DNA from: Hyphomicrobiales bacterium
GTDB taxonomy: Bacteria > Pseudomonadota > Alphaproteobacteria > Rhizobiales > Beijerinckiaceae
Direction of reading: 5' to 3'
DNA: 64,000 bases
NCBI GenBank assembly: GCA_900470095.1
Contig: UBZM01000021.1
Location: forward strand, 277,171-341,170
The notes under the pieces are model-generated. The model saw nothing but the letters and a program-made list of their open reading frames with translations. It had not been told where the DNA came from and made no database searches. A program made the position numbers and the translations under genes. Every line of letters starts with the position of its first letter. Position 1 is the first letter of the stretch. Below are positions 18,020-26,979 of the stretch, piece after piece.

Positions 18020-19153
18020 CTATTCGATGACGATGCGCGGTGCGACCCGGGTCTTTCCGCTCAGGCCCGCCTGAACCTGCCGCGCGATGGCCAGATAGGC
18101 CTTGGCATGGGGGCTGTCGGGGTCGCTCGCGACGATCGGCCGGCCGGCATCCGAGGTTTCGCGGATCGGCATGGCAAGCGGGATCTCGCCAAGGAAGGGT
18201 ACACCCAGCCGCTCTGCCTCGTGCCGAGCGCCGCCATGGGCGAAGATGTCCGAGCGGTGGCCGCATTCCGGGCAGACGAAATAGCTCATGTTCTCGACGA
18301 TGCCGAGGATCGGCACCTCGACGCGCTTGAACATGGCGACGCCGCGACGGGCATCGAGCAGAGCCAGATCCTGAGGGGTCGAGACGATCACTGCACCCGC
18401 GAGTGGGGTCTGCTGCGCCATGGTGAGCTGCGCGTCACCCGTGCCGGGCGGCATGTCGACGACGAGCACGTCGAGTTCGCCCCAGGCGACCTCGCGCAAC
18501 ATCTGGGTGATGGCCGAGATCACCATCGGCCCACGCCAGATCATCGGCGTCTCCTCGTCGATCAGGAAGCCGATCGACATGATCTTCAGCCCATAGGCCT
18601 CCATCGGTGCCAGCGTCCGGCCGGAGACCAGTCGGGGCTTACCGGTGATGCCGAAGATCTTGGGCACGGAGGGGCCGTAGATATCGGCATCGAGTACGCC
18701 GACCTTGAGGCCGAGCATCGCAAGCGCGACCGCGAGATTGGCCGTGGTCGTCGATTTGCCGACACCGCCCTTACCGCTTGCCACCGCGATGATCTGCTTG
18801 ACGCCGGGCACGCCTGCGGCCTTCGGCACCGGTCCGCCGGGACCTGGCCGGCCATGCGCCTGCTGGCGTGCCTGCGCGGCCGCAGATGGCGCCGGTCGCG
18901 ACGGCGCCTTGTCGGCTGTGAGCCCGACCAGAACCTGGGAGACGCCCGGAATGCCGCCGACCGCGCTTTCCGCGGCCCTTCGCACGGGTTCCATCGCCTC
19001 AGCCTCGGTCGGGTCGATGCCGATCGCAAAGATCACCTTCCCGCCGTCGATCAGGATTTCCGTGATACGGCCGGAAGCCCGCAGCGATTGGCCGCTCGCG
19101 GGCAGTTTCACCAGCTCGAGCGCGCGCAGGATGTCGGATTCGGTCAGGGCCAC
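18020..19153 (-). CDS. apbC: Mrp/ApbC family iron-sulfur cluster carrier ATPase
   Basis: This protein carries and delivers Fe-S clusters to apoproteins in the cytosol. It has an N-terminal MIP18/DUF59 domain (residues 1-85), a Pro/Ala/Gln-rich linker (85-115), and a P-loop domain with the deviant Walker A SGKGGVGKST (about 126-135). The Mrp motif DADIYGPSVPKIFG and the cluster-binding CxxC (FVCPECGHRSDIF) follow. Length (377) is typical. A TusA-like gene lies 26 bp upstream on the same strand, so a two-gene sulfur/Fe-S unit is likely. Molybdenum cofactor genes on both sides suggest supply of clusters to molybdoenzymes, by context only. Confidence 0.93.
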   Translation of the reverse strand: MALTESDILRALELVKLPASGQSLRASGRITEILIDGGKVIFAIGIDPTEAEAMEPVRRAAESAVGGIPGVSQVLVGLTADKAPSRPAPSAAAQARQQAHGRPGPGGPVPKAAGVPGVKQIIAVASGKGGVGKSTTTANLAVALAMLGLKVGVLDADIYGPSVPKIFGITGKPRLVSGRTLAPMEAYGLKIMSIGFLIDEETPMIWRGPMVISAITQMLREVAWGELDVLVVDMPPGTGDAQLTMAQQTPLAGAVIVSTPQDLALLDARRGVAMFKRVEVPILGIVENMSYFVCPECGHRSDIFAHGGARHEAERLGVPFLGEIPLAMPIRETSDAGRPIVASDPDSPHAKAYLAIARQVQAGLSGKTRVAPRIVIE

Positions 19154-19179
19154 GAAGGCATACTCCGGCTGGCGCGGCG

Positions 19180-19410
19180 TCAGGCCGCAGCTTTGCGAAT
19201 ATGGAAGACGAGAAGTTCACCCTCGGAATGGCTGACCTCGATTGCGTCGCCCGTCTCGCGCATCAGGTTGGGAATGTCGATCGCCGCCATGGGATCGGTG
19301 CATTCGACCACGAACAAGGCTCCCGCGTCGGCGCCTCTCAGCGCCTTGCGCACGCGCAGTGTCGGCAAGGGGCACTTCAGGCCACGCAGGTTGAGGGGGA
19401 TCGAGGTCAT
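19180..19410 (-). CDS. TusA-like sulfur carrier protein
   Basis: This small protein (76 residues) of the TusA/SirA family carries persulfide sulfur. The family motif LNLRGLKCPLPTLRVRKAL contains the reactive Cys of the CPxP motif near the N-terminus; a later Cys (VECTDP) is also present. I take ATG 19410 as start, which gives a family-sized product; the longer open frame upstream is antisense to the mobB leader. It is probably co-transcribed with the Mrp gene. It may serve thiolation, Moco sulfuration or formate dehydrogenase activation; sequence does not decide among these. Confidence 0.85.
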   Translation of the reverse strand: MTSIPLNLRGLKCPLPTLRVRKALRGADAGALFVVECTDPMAAIDIPNLMRETGDAIEVSHSEGELLVFHIRKAAA

Positions 19411-19649
19411 GGGCCGCACCTGTCGAATATGCAGTGCTTCATATGATGGCTTCTTGCGAAGGAGCAACCACCGGCCCTTCGCAGCGGAGCGCGGGGGCCT
19501 TGCTGCTCTGCCGGTGCTGCGAAATGGGAGATGATCGCGGGCATGAGCGGTGGCGGTCCAATCCGCTTGGCTTGACCGGGAAGGGGGCATGCCAGATGAC
19601 AACCGGGTGCCCTTGGTGCCCGGTCGTGTTTTGGGGGGATTCTGCTTTG

Positions 19650-20180
19650 ATGCGTGTGATCGGCCTGGCAGGGTGGAGCGGTGCCGGAAAAACGACCTTG
19701 CTGACGCGTTTGATCCCGGAGCTTGCACGCCGCGGAGTCTCGGTCTCCACGGTCAAGCACGCGCATCACGGCTTTGACCTCGATCGGCCAGGCAAGGATT
19801 CCTTCGAACATCGCCAGGCGGGCGCGCATGAGGTGCTGATCTCGTCCGAGCGGCGCTGGGCGCTGATGCATGAACTTCGTGGCGCGCCGGAAGCGCATTT
19901 GCCGGATCTGCTCCTGCGATTGTCCCCGGTCGATCTGGTGATTATCGAGGGGTTCAAGCGCGAGCCGCATCTCAAGATCGAGGTGCATCGCGCAGCCAAC
20001 GCCAAGCCGCCGCTGCATCCGGGCGACCCCATGATCGTCGCGATTGCCTCCGACAGCGCATTTCCGCAAGCGGGCCGCCCTGTTGTCGATCTCGACGACA
20101 TCGCCGCAATCGCGGAGATTGTGCTTGCCGGCGCTGAGCCGCTCACCGCCATTCTGGCTCGCGTGCAGCAACAGGGTTGA
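19650..20180 (+). CDS. mobB: Molybdopterin-guanine dinucleotide biosynthesis adaptor protein
   Basis: MobB is a GTP-binding P-loop protein that assists MobA. The Walker A is at the extreme N-terminus (GLAGWSGAGKTTL), followed by the family motifs VSTVKHAHHGFDLD, GKDSFEHRQAGA and LVIIEGFKREPHLKIEVHR. The ATG at 19650 has a G-rich ribosome site (19633-19638). An in-frame ATG at 19596 would add an unusual Cys-containing leader and is less likely. moeA follows after 7 bp. The gene is divergent from tusA. Confidence 0.92.
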   Translation: MRVIGLAGWSGAGKTTLLTRLIPELARRGVSVSTVKHAHHGFDLDRPGKDSFEHRQAGAHEVLISSERRWALMHELRGAPEAHLPDLLLRLSPVDLVIIEGFKREPHLKIEVHRAANAKPPLHPGDPMIVAIASDSAFPQAGRPVVDLDDIAAIAEIVLAGAEPLTAILARVQQQG

Positions 20181-20187
20181 GGGCAGG

Positions 20188-21444
20188 ATGGCGCAACTCA
20201 GTGAGGATCGTTTCGCCTTCGGTGGCCCTTTGATGAGCATCGAGCAAGCAGCCGAACTTGTGGGCCAGCGGATTCGGCCGGTGGATGGCACGGAGCAGGT
20301 CGCCTTGGCTGACGCGGATGGTCGGGTTCTCGCCAGCGATGTCGTGGCCGGTCTCGATCTCCCGCCTTTCGCCAATTCTGCCGTGGATGGCTATGCGGTG
20401 CGCTACGTCGATCTGGCCTCTGCAGGAGAGACCCGCCTCGCGCTCTCAGGCCGTCTCGCCGCCGGCACTGACGCGGCGGGCGTCGCGACGGCCGGCGTGG
20501 CCGTCCGGGTCTTTACGGGCGCGCCGATACCGGAAGGAGCCGATACCGTCTTCATGCAGGAGGATGTGACGGCGGAGGAAGGCTTCGTCCGTCTGCCCGC
20601 GGGCCTCAAACGCGGTGCCAATGCCCGACCGGCCGGCGAGGATATCGCGCGCGGAGAGACCGCCCTGTCGGCAGGCCGGCGCCTGCGGCCGCAGGATCTC
20701 GCGCTGCTGGCTGCGCTCGGCCAGGCCTCGGTCGACGTTCGTCGCCGGCCCCGCGTCGCGATCTTTTCGACGGGCGATGAGCTGTCGGAGCCGGGCTCCC
20801 CCTTGTCGCCGGCGGCGATCTACGACGCCAACCGCGCTGCGTTGCGTGCCTTGGTGGCGCGGGCGGGGGCGGATGTGGTTGATCTCGGCATCCTGCGTGA
20901 CGAGCCGCACAGCCTGGCTGCGCGCCTGAGCGAAGCGGCTCGGAGTTGCGACCTGATCCTGACTTCCGGCGGCGTCTCGACCGGTGAGGAGGATCACGTC
21001 AAGACGGCGGTCGAACAGGTTGGCGCGCTGGTCTTCTGGCGCATCGGCATCAAGCCCGGCCGGCCGGTGGCCATGGGCGTCATCGAAGGCGTGCCGTTTA
21101 TTGGCCTGCCGGGAAATCCGGTTGCCGTGTTCGTCACCTTCGCCTTTGTCGCACGCCCGGTCGTGGCACGGCTTGCCGGCTCGGCCCATGTTGCTCCGGT
21201 GCCGCTGCCCGTAAGGCTCGGCTTCCCCTATCGGAAGAAGCCCGGGCGGCGTGAATATGTCGGTGTTTCACTCGCTCCCGGACCGGACGGTGTCATGATC
21301 GCGTCCAAGCATCCTCTGGACGGAGCCGGGGGCGTGACCTCGCTGACGCGCACGCACGGGCTGGTGGAGCTCGCGGAGGAACTGACATATCTCGAGTCCG
21401 GCACCCTCGTGCCGTTCCTCGCCTATGATCTCCTGATCGCCTAA
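20188..21444 (+). CDS. moeA: Molybdopterin molybdenumtransferase
   Basis: MoeA inserts molybdate into adenylylated molybdopterin. The 418-residue protein shows the domain order and motifs of the family: LPPFANSAVDGYAVR, FTGAPIPEGADTVFMQED, ARPAGEDI, the MoaB/Mog-like block IFSTGDELSEPG with ILTSGGVSTGEEDHV, GLPGNPVAVFVTF, and a C-terminal domain IV. I chose ATG 20188, 7 bp after mobB, with AGGGCAGG just upstream. mobB-moeA form an operon; mobA is about 4 kb upstream on the same strand. Confidence 0.94.
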   Translation: MAQLSEDRFAFGGPLMSIEQAAELVGQRIRPVDGTEQVALADADGRVLASDVVAGLDLPPFANSAVDGYAVRYVDLASAGETRLALSGRLAAGTDAAGVATAGVAVRVFTGAPIPEGADTVFMQEDVTAEEGFVRLPAGLKRGANARPAGEDIARGETALSAGRRLRPQDLALLAALGQASVDVRRRPRVAIFSTGDELSEPGSPLSPAAIYDANRAALRALVARAGADVVDLGILRDEPHSLAARLSEAARSCDLILTSGGVSTGEEDHVKTAVEQVGALVFWRIGIKPGRPVAMGVIEGVPFIGLPGNPVAVFVTFAFVARPVVARLAGSAHVAPVPLPVRLGFPYRKKPGRREYVGVSLAPGPDGVMIASKHPLDGAGGVTSLTRTHGLVELAEELTYLESGTLVPFLAYDLLIA

Positions 21445-21445
21445 A

Positions 21446-21490
21446 GCGTCGGCCCGAAAAGTGGATTGCGGTTTTCGGGAAAGCCGATGC
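21446..21490. repeat. Palindromic intergenic element (REP-like)
   Basis: This is a 45-bp imperfect palindrome beginning 1 bp after the moeA stop. The inner arms CCCGAAAA (21453-21460) and TTTTCGGG (21472-21479) are perfect; the outer arms GCGTCGGC (21446-21453) and GCCGATGC (21483-21490) match with one mismatch. The design is like short dispersed palindromes reported in rhizobial genomes. Confidence 0.5.
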
Positions 21491-21504
21491 GAACACTGAA
21501 GGCT

Positions 21505-21543
21505 AGACCATCGGACCGGACACGATATCCGGTCCGATGGTCT
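21505..21543. terminator. Perfect 16-bp inverted repeat between convergent genes
   Basis: AGACCATCGGACCGGA (21505-21520) and its exact complement (21528-21543) flank a 7-nt loop, CACGATA. It sits between moeA and the convergent TIGR02186 gene. It can fold on either transcript and may be a bidirectional terminator, although there is no T-run. Together with the adjacent palindrome it fills nearly the whole 109-bp gap. Confidence 0.5.
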
Positions 21544-21553
21544 GGCGAAGTGC

Positions 21554-22327
21554 TCAGTCGCGCCGGAAGATGACGCTGGAAAGCCAGCCGAGGAGCAGCG
21601 CCATGGCCGCCGTGGCCAGCCCGTAAAGAAACGGATGGTCATGTGCGCCGGTCGCCAGCCGCTGCTCGATGCCGGTCTTGATCACCTCGAAATTGGTGGT
21701 CTGGCGCGCCAGCATGGCGCCGCCCGAATAGAGCGCGATCTCGATCTCGTAGGAGCCGGTCGGTGCCGTCGCGGGCACATCGATCGGCGCGCTGAACAGC
21801 GTTTCCGACAGGAAGGTGACGCCGCGCTCGTCCTGCGCATAGAGACCCTTGTCTTCGAGGATGCGGATCAGCGCCTGACGAAAGCGCACGGTGCTCTCCT
21901 CATAATAGAGCTCCGGGGGCAAGTTGCGCTGGGTGTTGGCCAGCCCGATCCTGTCGCGCCGCGCCGCATCCTCATTGACGATCTCGTTCAGGGGCCGGTT
22001 GCTCGACACCATCAGGAATATCGGGCGATCGACGAAGCGCCGCTGCGTCCGGTTGATCCAGATCGGCCCGAGCCGTTCCTTCTCGCGGACGATCAGCATG
22101 CGCTGCGGCCCGCGCACCGTGACCACGATGTCGTAGGGGTCGCCGCGGGCCACCGTCCGCCCGCCGCGTTCGACCAGGCCAAAGACAGTCAGTTGATCGC
22201 CGGTATAGTTCGAGGAGATCTGGATCTGATGGCTCGACACGGATGCGATCAGCGTTTCCGCACGCGGCGCAGTGGCCGCGATGGAGGTCAGCAGCAGCGC
22301 AGCGGCCAGGGACCTGAAGCCCTTCAT
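21554..22327 (-). CDS. TIGR02186 family transmembrane protein
   Basis: This 257-residue protein has an N-terminal signal sequence (hydrophobic LAAALLLTSIAATAPRAE), a periplasmic domain starting LIASVSSHQIQISSNYTGDQLTVFG, and one C-terminal membrane helix (FLYGLATAAMALLLGWLSSVIF). It matches TIGR02186, a family typically encoded with a TauE/SafE exporter. The ATG at 22327 overlaps the stop of the TauE gene by 4 bp (ATGA). The periplasmic domain may help in handling a sulfur-containing or other organic anion; this is inferred from context only. Confidence 0.85.
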   Translation of the reverse strand: MKGFRSLAAALLLTSIAATAPRAETLIASVSSHQIQISSNYTGDQLTVFGLVERGGRTVARGDPYDIVVTVRGPQRMLIVREKERLGPIWINRTQRRFVDRPIFLMVSSNRPLNEIVNEDAARRDRIGLANTQRNLPPELYYEESTVRFRQALIRILEDKGLYAQDERGVTFLSETLFSAPIDVPATAPTGSYEIEIALYSGGAMLARQTTNFEVIKTGIEQRLATGAHDHPFLYGLATAAMALLLGWLSSVIFRRD

Positions 22328-23253
22328 CGCGCGCTCTCCGGCAGGACGACCGAGAAGGGGTCGCTTGGTGGGATGAACAGCTCGATTGCGAAGCGCAGGC
22401 CCACCGACAGGATCAGCAGCGCAAGCAGCAGACGGAAGGAGTCTACATTCAGATTGCGCGCCGCCCGGCCGCCGAACTGGGCCCCGATCACGCCGCCGAC
22501 CAGGAGCAGTGCCGCCAGGATCAGGTCGACCGACTGGTTTGTGACGGCGTGCAGCATGGTTGCGCCCGTCATTGTCACCAGGATCTGGAACAAGGAGGTG
22601 CCGACGACGACCGCCGGCGGGATGCGGAAGAAATAAATCAGCGCCGGCACCAGGATGAAGCCACCGCCCACGCCCAGCACGGCGCCGATGAAACCGATCA
22701 CGATGGCGAGCGCGGCGATCGGGATGACGCTGGCGTAGAGCTGCGAACTGTGGAAGCGCATGCGCCAGGGCAGCTTCATCCATTGCGGGTGTGTGCCGGC
22801 CTGACGGCGCCGGCGTGCCGGCTTGCCCGCCTTGGCGCGCAGCGCCGAGCGCAGCGCGTCATAGAGCATCAATCCGCCGATGATGGTGAACAGCGTCACA
22901 TAGGACAGGGTGATGACCAGATCGAGCTGGCCGAGCCGGCGCATCGAGTTGAAGAACAGAACGCCGAAAACGGTGCCGATGATACCACCACCGACCAGGA
23001 CGCTGCCGAGCTTGAGGTCGAGCGCCTTGCGGCGCCAGTAGGTCAGGACGCCGGTCATCGACGAGCCGGCGACCTGGGCGGCCACGGTCGCGACGGCAAC
23101 TGCCGGCGGGATATCGAGGAAGATCAGAAGAGGGGTCAGCAGGAAGCCGCCGCCGACCCCAAACAGGCCGGAGATGAAGCCGACGGCACCGCTCAGGCCC
23201 AGCACCATCAGGATGCTGATCGGCAGTTCCGCGATCGGAAGATAAATCTGCAC
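22324..23253 (-). CDS. Sulfite exporter TauE/SafE family permease
   Basis: This is a multi-pass inner-membrane protein of 309 residues with two homologous halves, each opening with the family's Gly-rich motif (GFISGLFGVGGGFLLTP and GFIGAVLGVGGGFILVP). The halves are joined by a basic loop (AKAGKPARRRRQ). The family moves small anions such as sulfite, taurine-derived or sulfoacetate-type compounds. I take GTG 23253 (VQIYLPIAELPISI) as start because GAGGGC is well spaced upstream; the longer frame to 23445 lacks family similarity. It is coupled to the downstream TIGR02186 gene. Confidence 0.88.
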   Translation of the reverse strand: MQIYLPIAELPISILMVLGLSGAVGFISGLFGVGGGFLLTPLLIFLDIPPAVAVATVAAQVAGSSMTGVLTYWRRKALDLKLGSVLVGGGIIGTVFGVLFFNSMRRLGQLDLVITLSYVTLFTIIGGLMLYDALRSALRAKAGKPARRRRQAGTHPQWMKLPWRMRFHSSQLYASVIPIAALAIVIGFIGAVLGVGGGFILVPALIYFFRIPPAVVVGTSLFQILVTMTGATMLHAVTNQSVDLILAALLLVGGVIGAQFGGRAARNLNVDSFRLLLALLILSVGLRFAIELFIPPSDPFSVVLPESAR

Positions 23254-23448
23254 CTTTGCCCTCGTGTGCCGGCGCGGCATGAGATTCGGCGCCGGCTCGT
23301 CCCAGATTGCACCAATCCGGTTAGGCAAATCCTTATCGTGGACGAAGAAGATGTTGCGGCCGGATCGGCTGAAGTCGCGATCAACCTCTGATGGCTGCGT
23401 AACGCGTCGAAACCATGACAGGCAAGCCGAGGGCCTGCCTGTCATGCA

Positions 23449-26400
23449 TTAGCTGCGAGCCGGCTTGGCTGGCTTCCTGATGGCTGCGCTTGTGTTGTCT
23501 TCCCAACCCTGTGCCGGTGCCGCAACCTCATTGGCGCCAGGCTCGAGCACCTTTGCCTTCCAGGAATCGACAGCGAGCTTCGCCGCGGCCAGGTCGTTGG
23601 GGTTGAGGCGTCCGGCGACCTCGTCACGCTTGCGGGCCGCATCGTCGTCGCCCTGCTTGGCGGCGATGGCGAACCAGAGATAGGACTGACCGAGATCGGC
23701 CGGTACGCCAAGGCCGCGGCCGAGCAGAACGGCGAGATTGTACTGGCTGTCGCGCACGCCTGCGTCCGCGGCGCGGCGGAACCATTCCGTCGCCGTCGTA
23801 TAGTCCGCCTTGCCGTCGACGCCCTCGGCATAGAGCACGGCGAGATTGTGCATGGCCTTGGCATTGCCGCGCTCGGCGGCACGGGAGTACCAGACGCGCG
23901 CCAGTGCGATGTCGCGCTGGGTGCCCACGCCCTTTTCGAACATGTTGGCCAGTCGGAACTGCGCTGGCGCCAGCCCGGCGACCGCGGCGCGTTCGAACAG
24001 GCGCAGGGCCAGCTTCGGGTCGCGTGTCGCGTTGCTGCCATCGGCTGCGCGGCTGGCGAGCTCATAGACGGCACGGGCATCGCCCGCCTGAGCGGCCTTG
24101 CGAAGGCCCGGCGTTCCAAATCCGGCAGGCAGATCGCCGAGCCCGGTGACGGCTTGAACCGGGTCGGGGGCGGCGGCTGGCGGAAGTGCGGCGGTTGCCG
24201 TCGGCTGGGTGGTCGAACTGGTGGTTTCGGGCGAAGCCAGGGCCGGCGCAGCCGGTCCCGCGAAGGCGGCTGCCGGGCCGAGCTCGACCGGCGAAAGCAC
24301 CGAGTTCTGGTCCTTTGCGGGCTTAGCTGGAACGTCCGGGACGGCAGGTTCCGGCGCAGCGAGGGCGGGAGCGGAAGGTGGAACCTGAACAGTTTCGTTG
24401 CCGGCGGCCTTCGTCTTCGGGCTTTGCAGTGCGCCGGTGACGACATGGGCGGTGCCCATGGCGAGAACGACCGCGGCCAGCCCGAGCAGGAGCGGACGGC
24501 GTCGCTTCTCCATGATCTCCTTGAGCTTGCCGCCCTTGGAGGTGCTGGCTCCGCCGCGCTCGGCTTCCGCCGCAGGAGCAGAGGCTGCGGCTTCAGAGGC
24601 AGCCTTTGCCGAACGCCGTGCCGCAGCGATCAGGTTCTGGCGGACCGATTGCGGATCCTGGGCCGTCGGGGTCGGAGTGTCCTGGCGCGGCCGGCCCGAG
24701 CCCGGTTCGAGCGGTAGGTCATGGGATCTGGCAGCAGGCGCTTCTGCTGCGCGTTCGGCCGGCCGGGTCGTCTCCAGCCGGGCGCCAAAGCGATCCTCGA
24801 TCGCAGCGCTCATGCTGGCAGGAAGCGCAAGGCCGCGCGTCGACGGCGTGGTCGAGGGGCGCGCCGCGGCCGCCGGGGCCGGTGCGAACGCGACCTCCTT
24901 CCGCTCCAGGCCGAGCTCGGCTTCGAGGCTGGCGAGGCGCGAGATGATCGTCTCGAGCGTCTGATGGACGGCGCCGATGGCGTCCTGCGTCTCTCGGCCG
25001 GAGGCGGCGTTGCTCTCGCGCAGTCCGGAAACCAGGGTGCTCAGCTCTGCAAAGCCTCCCGTCTGAGCGGGGGTCTTGCTCGCCATATCGGCCATGGCGG
25101 TGCGTGCGGCGCGCTCGGCCGCGGCTGCGGTGTCTTCGCGCACGGTCTGGAGGTGACGCACAAGGTCCTGCAGCGTGCGCTCGATCCCGGTCTCGGCCGA
25201 ACGCGTCGCGACGGCCTCGTCGAGCCGGCTGGCGAGCCCGGCGATCTGCTGTTCCAGTGCATCGAAGGAATCGGATTCGGCGCCCGGGCGTCCCGCCTCG
25301 TCGATCTTCTCGGCGAGGCTGCGCAACATGTCCTCAACCGGGCGCATGTCGACGCGCGCGACCTGGACGTTGCCGCCGTCATGGACCATCTGGGTCAGGT
25401 TGCTGGAGGCTGCAAGACTCTCGATCCGGGCAGCCAAGCCTTCGATCTGCTTCGTGACTGCTGCTGGACCGTGATCCGCCAGCGTCTCGATCTGCTGCTG
25501 CAGGCTGTCGATCCGGTCCGCGAGCTGGTTCGGCTGCCGATCGGAGACATCCTCGAGCTTGATGATGAGGGCTTCGATCCGGCGCGACAACTCGTTCGAT
25601 GCCGGAGAGCCGGAAGCGCCGATCTCGTTGAGCCGCGCAAAGAGTTGCTCGGTCTGAGACGTGATCACCTCGGGGCGCATCACGGGCAGGGAATCGACCT
25701 TGTCAGCCAGCGCCTCGACCTGCCGCGACAGTGAAAGCAGCGGCGCGGGATCGCCGAAGCGGTCGGTGAGCAGGGCGTCGCGCACGTCCTCGATCGCCTG
25801 GGACAGGCCGCGCATCGAGAGTGCATCAGGCTGGCCGTCGCGCAGCCGGGCGACTTCGCCCGCCAGAGCCGAAACCTGATGCGAAAGATCGCCGAGGCGA
25901 TTGTCGCCGGTGGTCGTGGCGAGCAGTTCGCGCAATTCCGCGATGTCGCGAAGCACCGGGGTCAGTGCAGCGCGGTCGCTGCCGCGCGCCGCGAGGGCAT
26001 CGACCTTTGCGGCGAGATGCGCGATCTCCAGCTCGAACCGGGCATAGCTCTCACCGGAGTTCTCGCGGGCGAGGCGCGCCACTTCGGTTTCGATCCGTGC
26101 CAGCGGCCTCAGAATCGGCTCGATACGGTCGTTCCGGTCCAGCCGCTCCAGCTTCGAGCCGAGATCGGCGATCAGCCTTTCCAGTGCGGGCGTTTCGACA
26201 TGGCGTGGCGTTGCAGCCGGAGAGAGGCGCTCGGACGCGAGAGAGGGATGGTCGCTCCTGGCACCGACCCTCTCGCCCAAGGAACGGAGATCCTGCCGCA
26301 AGGCCGCGACCCGGCTCTCGCTCAGGCCTGTCCGGCCCGAGGCCGCGGCTTCGGGATCGGTATCCAGCATGCGCTGTCGCGTGCGGATATCCGTCACCGC

Positions 26401-26979
26401 TGCGGCCAGGCCATCGCGATTCAGGGCCGGGCGGGCGGCGGCAGCCTTGCTCTGGGCATCAAGCGCCTTGCGCTCGATCTCGGCGATGCGCTCGCCCATG
26501 GTCTTGATCGCATCGGCTATGACGGTGGTGGCGCGTTCCTGACGCTCGGCGTTGCTGCGCTCGCCGCTGACGAGACGGTTCTCGGTCTTCTCGATCCAGC
26601 GCGCGATCGAATCCAGGGCGCCGGCCGTCTTGACGCTCGATTCCCGGGTCATGCGCTCGGCGAGGGCGGCTTGCGAAAGCGCGGCCTCGATCTGGCCCCG
26701 CGACATCTCGGGGGTGGACTGAGGCGCCGCAGCGCTTGCTGCGGCCTGCGAGGAGGTTTCCATCTGCCCTTGAGAGAGCTTGGCGAGGCGCTCGGACAGC
26801 GCTGCGATGTCGAGCTGCTCCAGCGGGGCGGCTGTCGGCCCGCTCTCCTCGGCCTCGACGCGAATCTTGTGGTCCAGCCATTCACCCAGCGTCATTCCGG
26901 CGCGCCGCGCCGCCGCCTTTGCGGCATCGCGGGTGCGCGGATCAACGCCCTTGACGCTCCAGGGCAAGCTATTGGCCAT
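23449..26979 (-). CDS. PodJ-like polar localisation protein with Sel1 repeats
   Basis: This large protein (1176 residues) opens with the conserved LPWSVKGVDPRTRDAAKAAARRAGMTLGEWL motif of alphaproteobacterial PodJ/localisation-factor proteins. It continues with about 700 residues of heptad-rich coiled coil with repeated LSRQVEAL-type segments and an Ala/Pro-rich linker. One membrane helix (LLLGLAAVVLAMGTAHVV, about residue 830-850) precedes a periplasmic part that ends in several Sel1/TPR-type repeats (PAQFRLANMFEKGVG, KAMHNLAVLYAEGVDG, DSQYNLAVLLGRGLG). By homology it should mark a cell pole and organise polar complexes; the target is not known. A 362-bp regulatory gap separates it from the divergent MerR gene. 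Confidence 0.85.
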   Translation of the reverse strand: MANSLPWSVKGVDPRTRDAAKAAARRAGMTLGEWLDHKIRVEAEESGPTAAPLEQLDIAALSERLAKLSQGQMETSSQAAASAAAPQSTPEMSRGQIEAALSQAALAERMTRESSVKTAGALDSIARWIEKTENRLVSGERSNAERQERATTVIADAIKTMGERIAEIERKALDAQSKAAAARPALNRDGLAAAVTDIRTRQRMLDTDPEAAASGRTGLSESRVAALRQDLRSLGERVGARSDHPSLASERLSPAATPRHVETPALERLIADLGSKLERLDRNDRIEPILRPLARIETEVARLARENSGESYARFELEIAHLAAKVDALAARGSDRAALTPVLRDIAELRELLATTTGDNRLGDLSHQVSALAGEVARLRDGQPDALSMRGLSQAIEDVRDALLTDRFGDPAPLLSLSRQVEALADKVDSLPVMRPEVITSQTEQLFARLNEIGASGSPASNELSRRIEALIIKLEDVSDRQPNQLADRIDSLQQQIETLADHGPAAVTKQIEGLAARIESLAASSNLTQMVHDGGNVQVARVDMRPVEDMLRSLAEKIDEAGRPGAESDSFDALEQQIAGLASRLDEAVATRSAETGIERTLQDLVRHLQTVREDTAAAAERAARTAMADMASKTPAQTGGFAELSTLVSGLRESNAASGRETQDAIGAVHQTLETIISRLASLEAELGLERKEVAFAPAPAAAARPSTTPSTRGLALPASMSAAIEDRFGARLETTRPAERAAEAPAARSHDLPLEPGSGRPRQDTPTPTAQDPQSVRQNLIAAARRSAKAASEAAASAPAAEAERGGASTSKGGKLKEIMEKRRRPLLLGLAAVVLAMGTAHVVTGALQSPKTKAAGNETVQVPPSAPALAAPEPAVPDVPAKPAKDQNSVLSPVELGPAAAFAGPAAPALASPETTSSTTQPTATAALPPAAAPDPVQAVTGLGDLPAGFGTPGLRKAAQAGDARAVYELASRAADGSNATRDPKLALRLFERAAVAGLAPAQFRLANMFEKGVGTQRDIALARVWYSRAAERGNAKAMHNLAVLYAEGVDGKADYTTATEWFRRAADAGVRDSQYNLAVLLGRGLGVPADLGQSYLWFAIAAKQGDDDAARKRDEVAGRLNPNDLAAAKLAVDSWKAKVLEPGANEVAAPAQGWEDNTSAAIRKPAKPARS

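Noticed and set aside
19596..19649. N-terminal extension of MobB with a CPWC-containing leader
   Set aside because: The P-loop is normally at the extreme N-terminus of MobB and ATG 19650 has a G-rich ribosome site at proper distance; the leader is probably untranslated.
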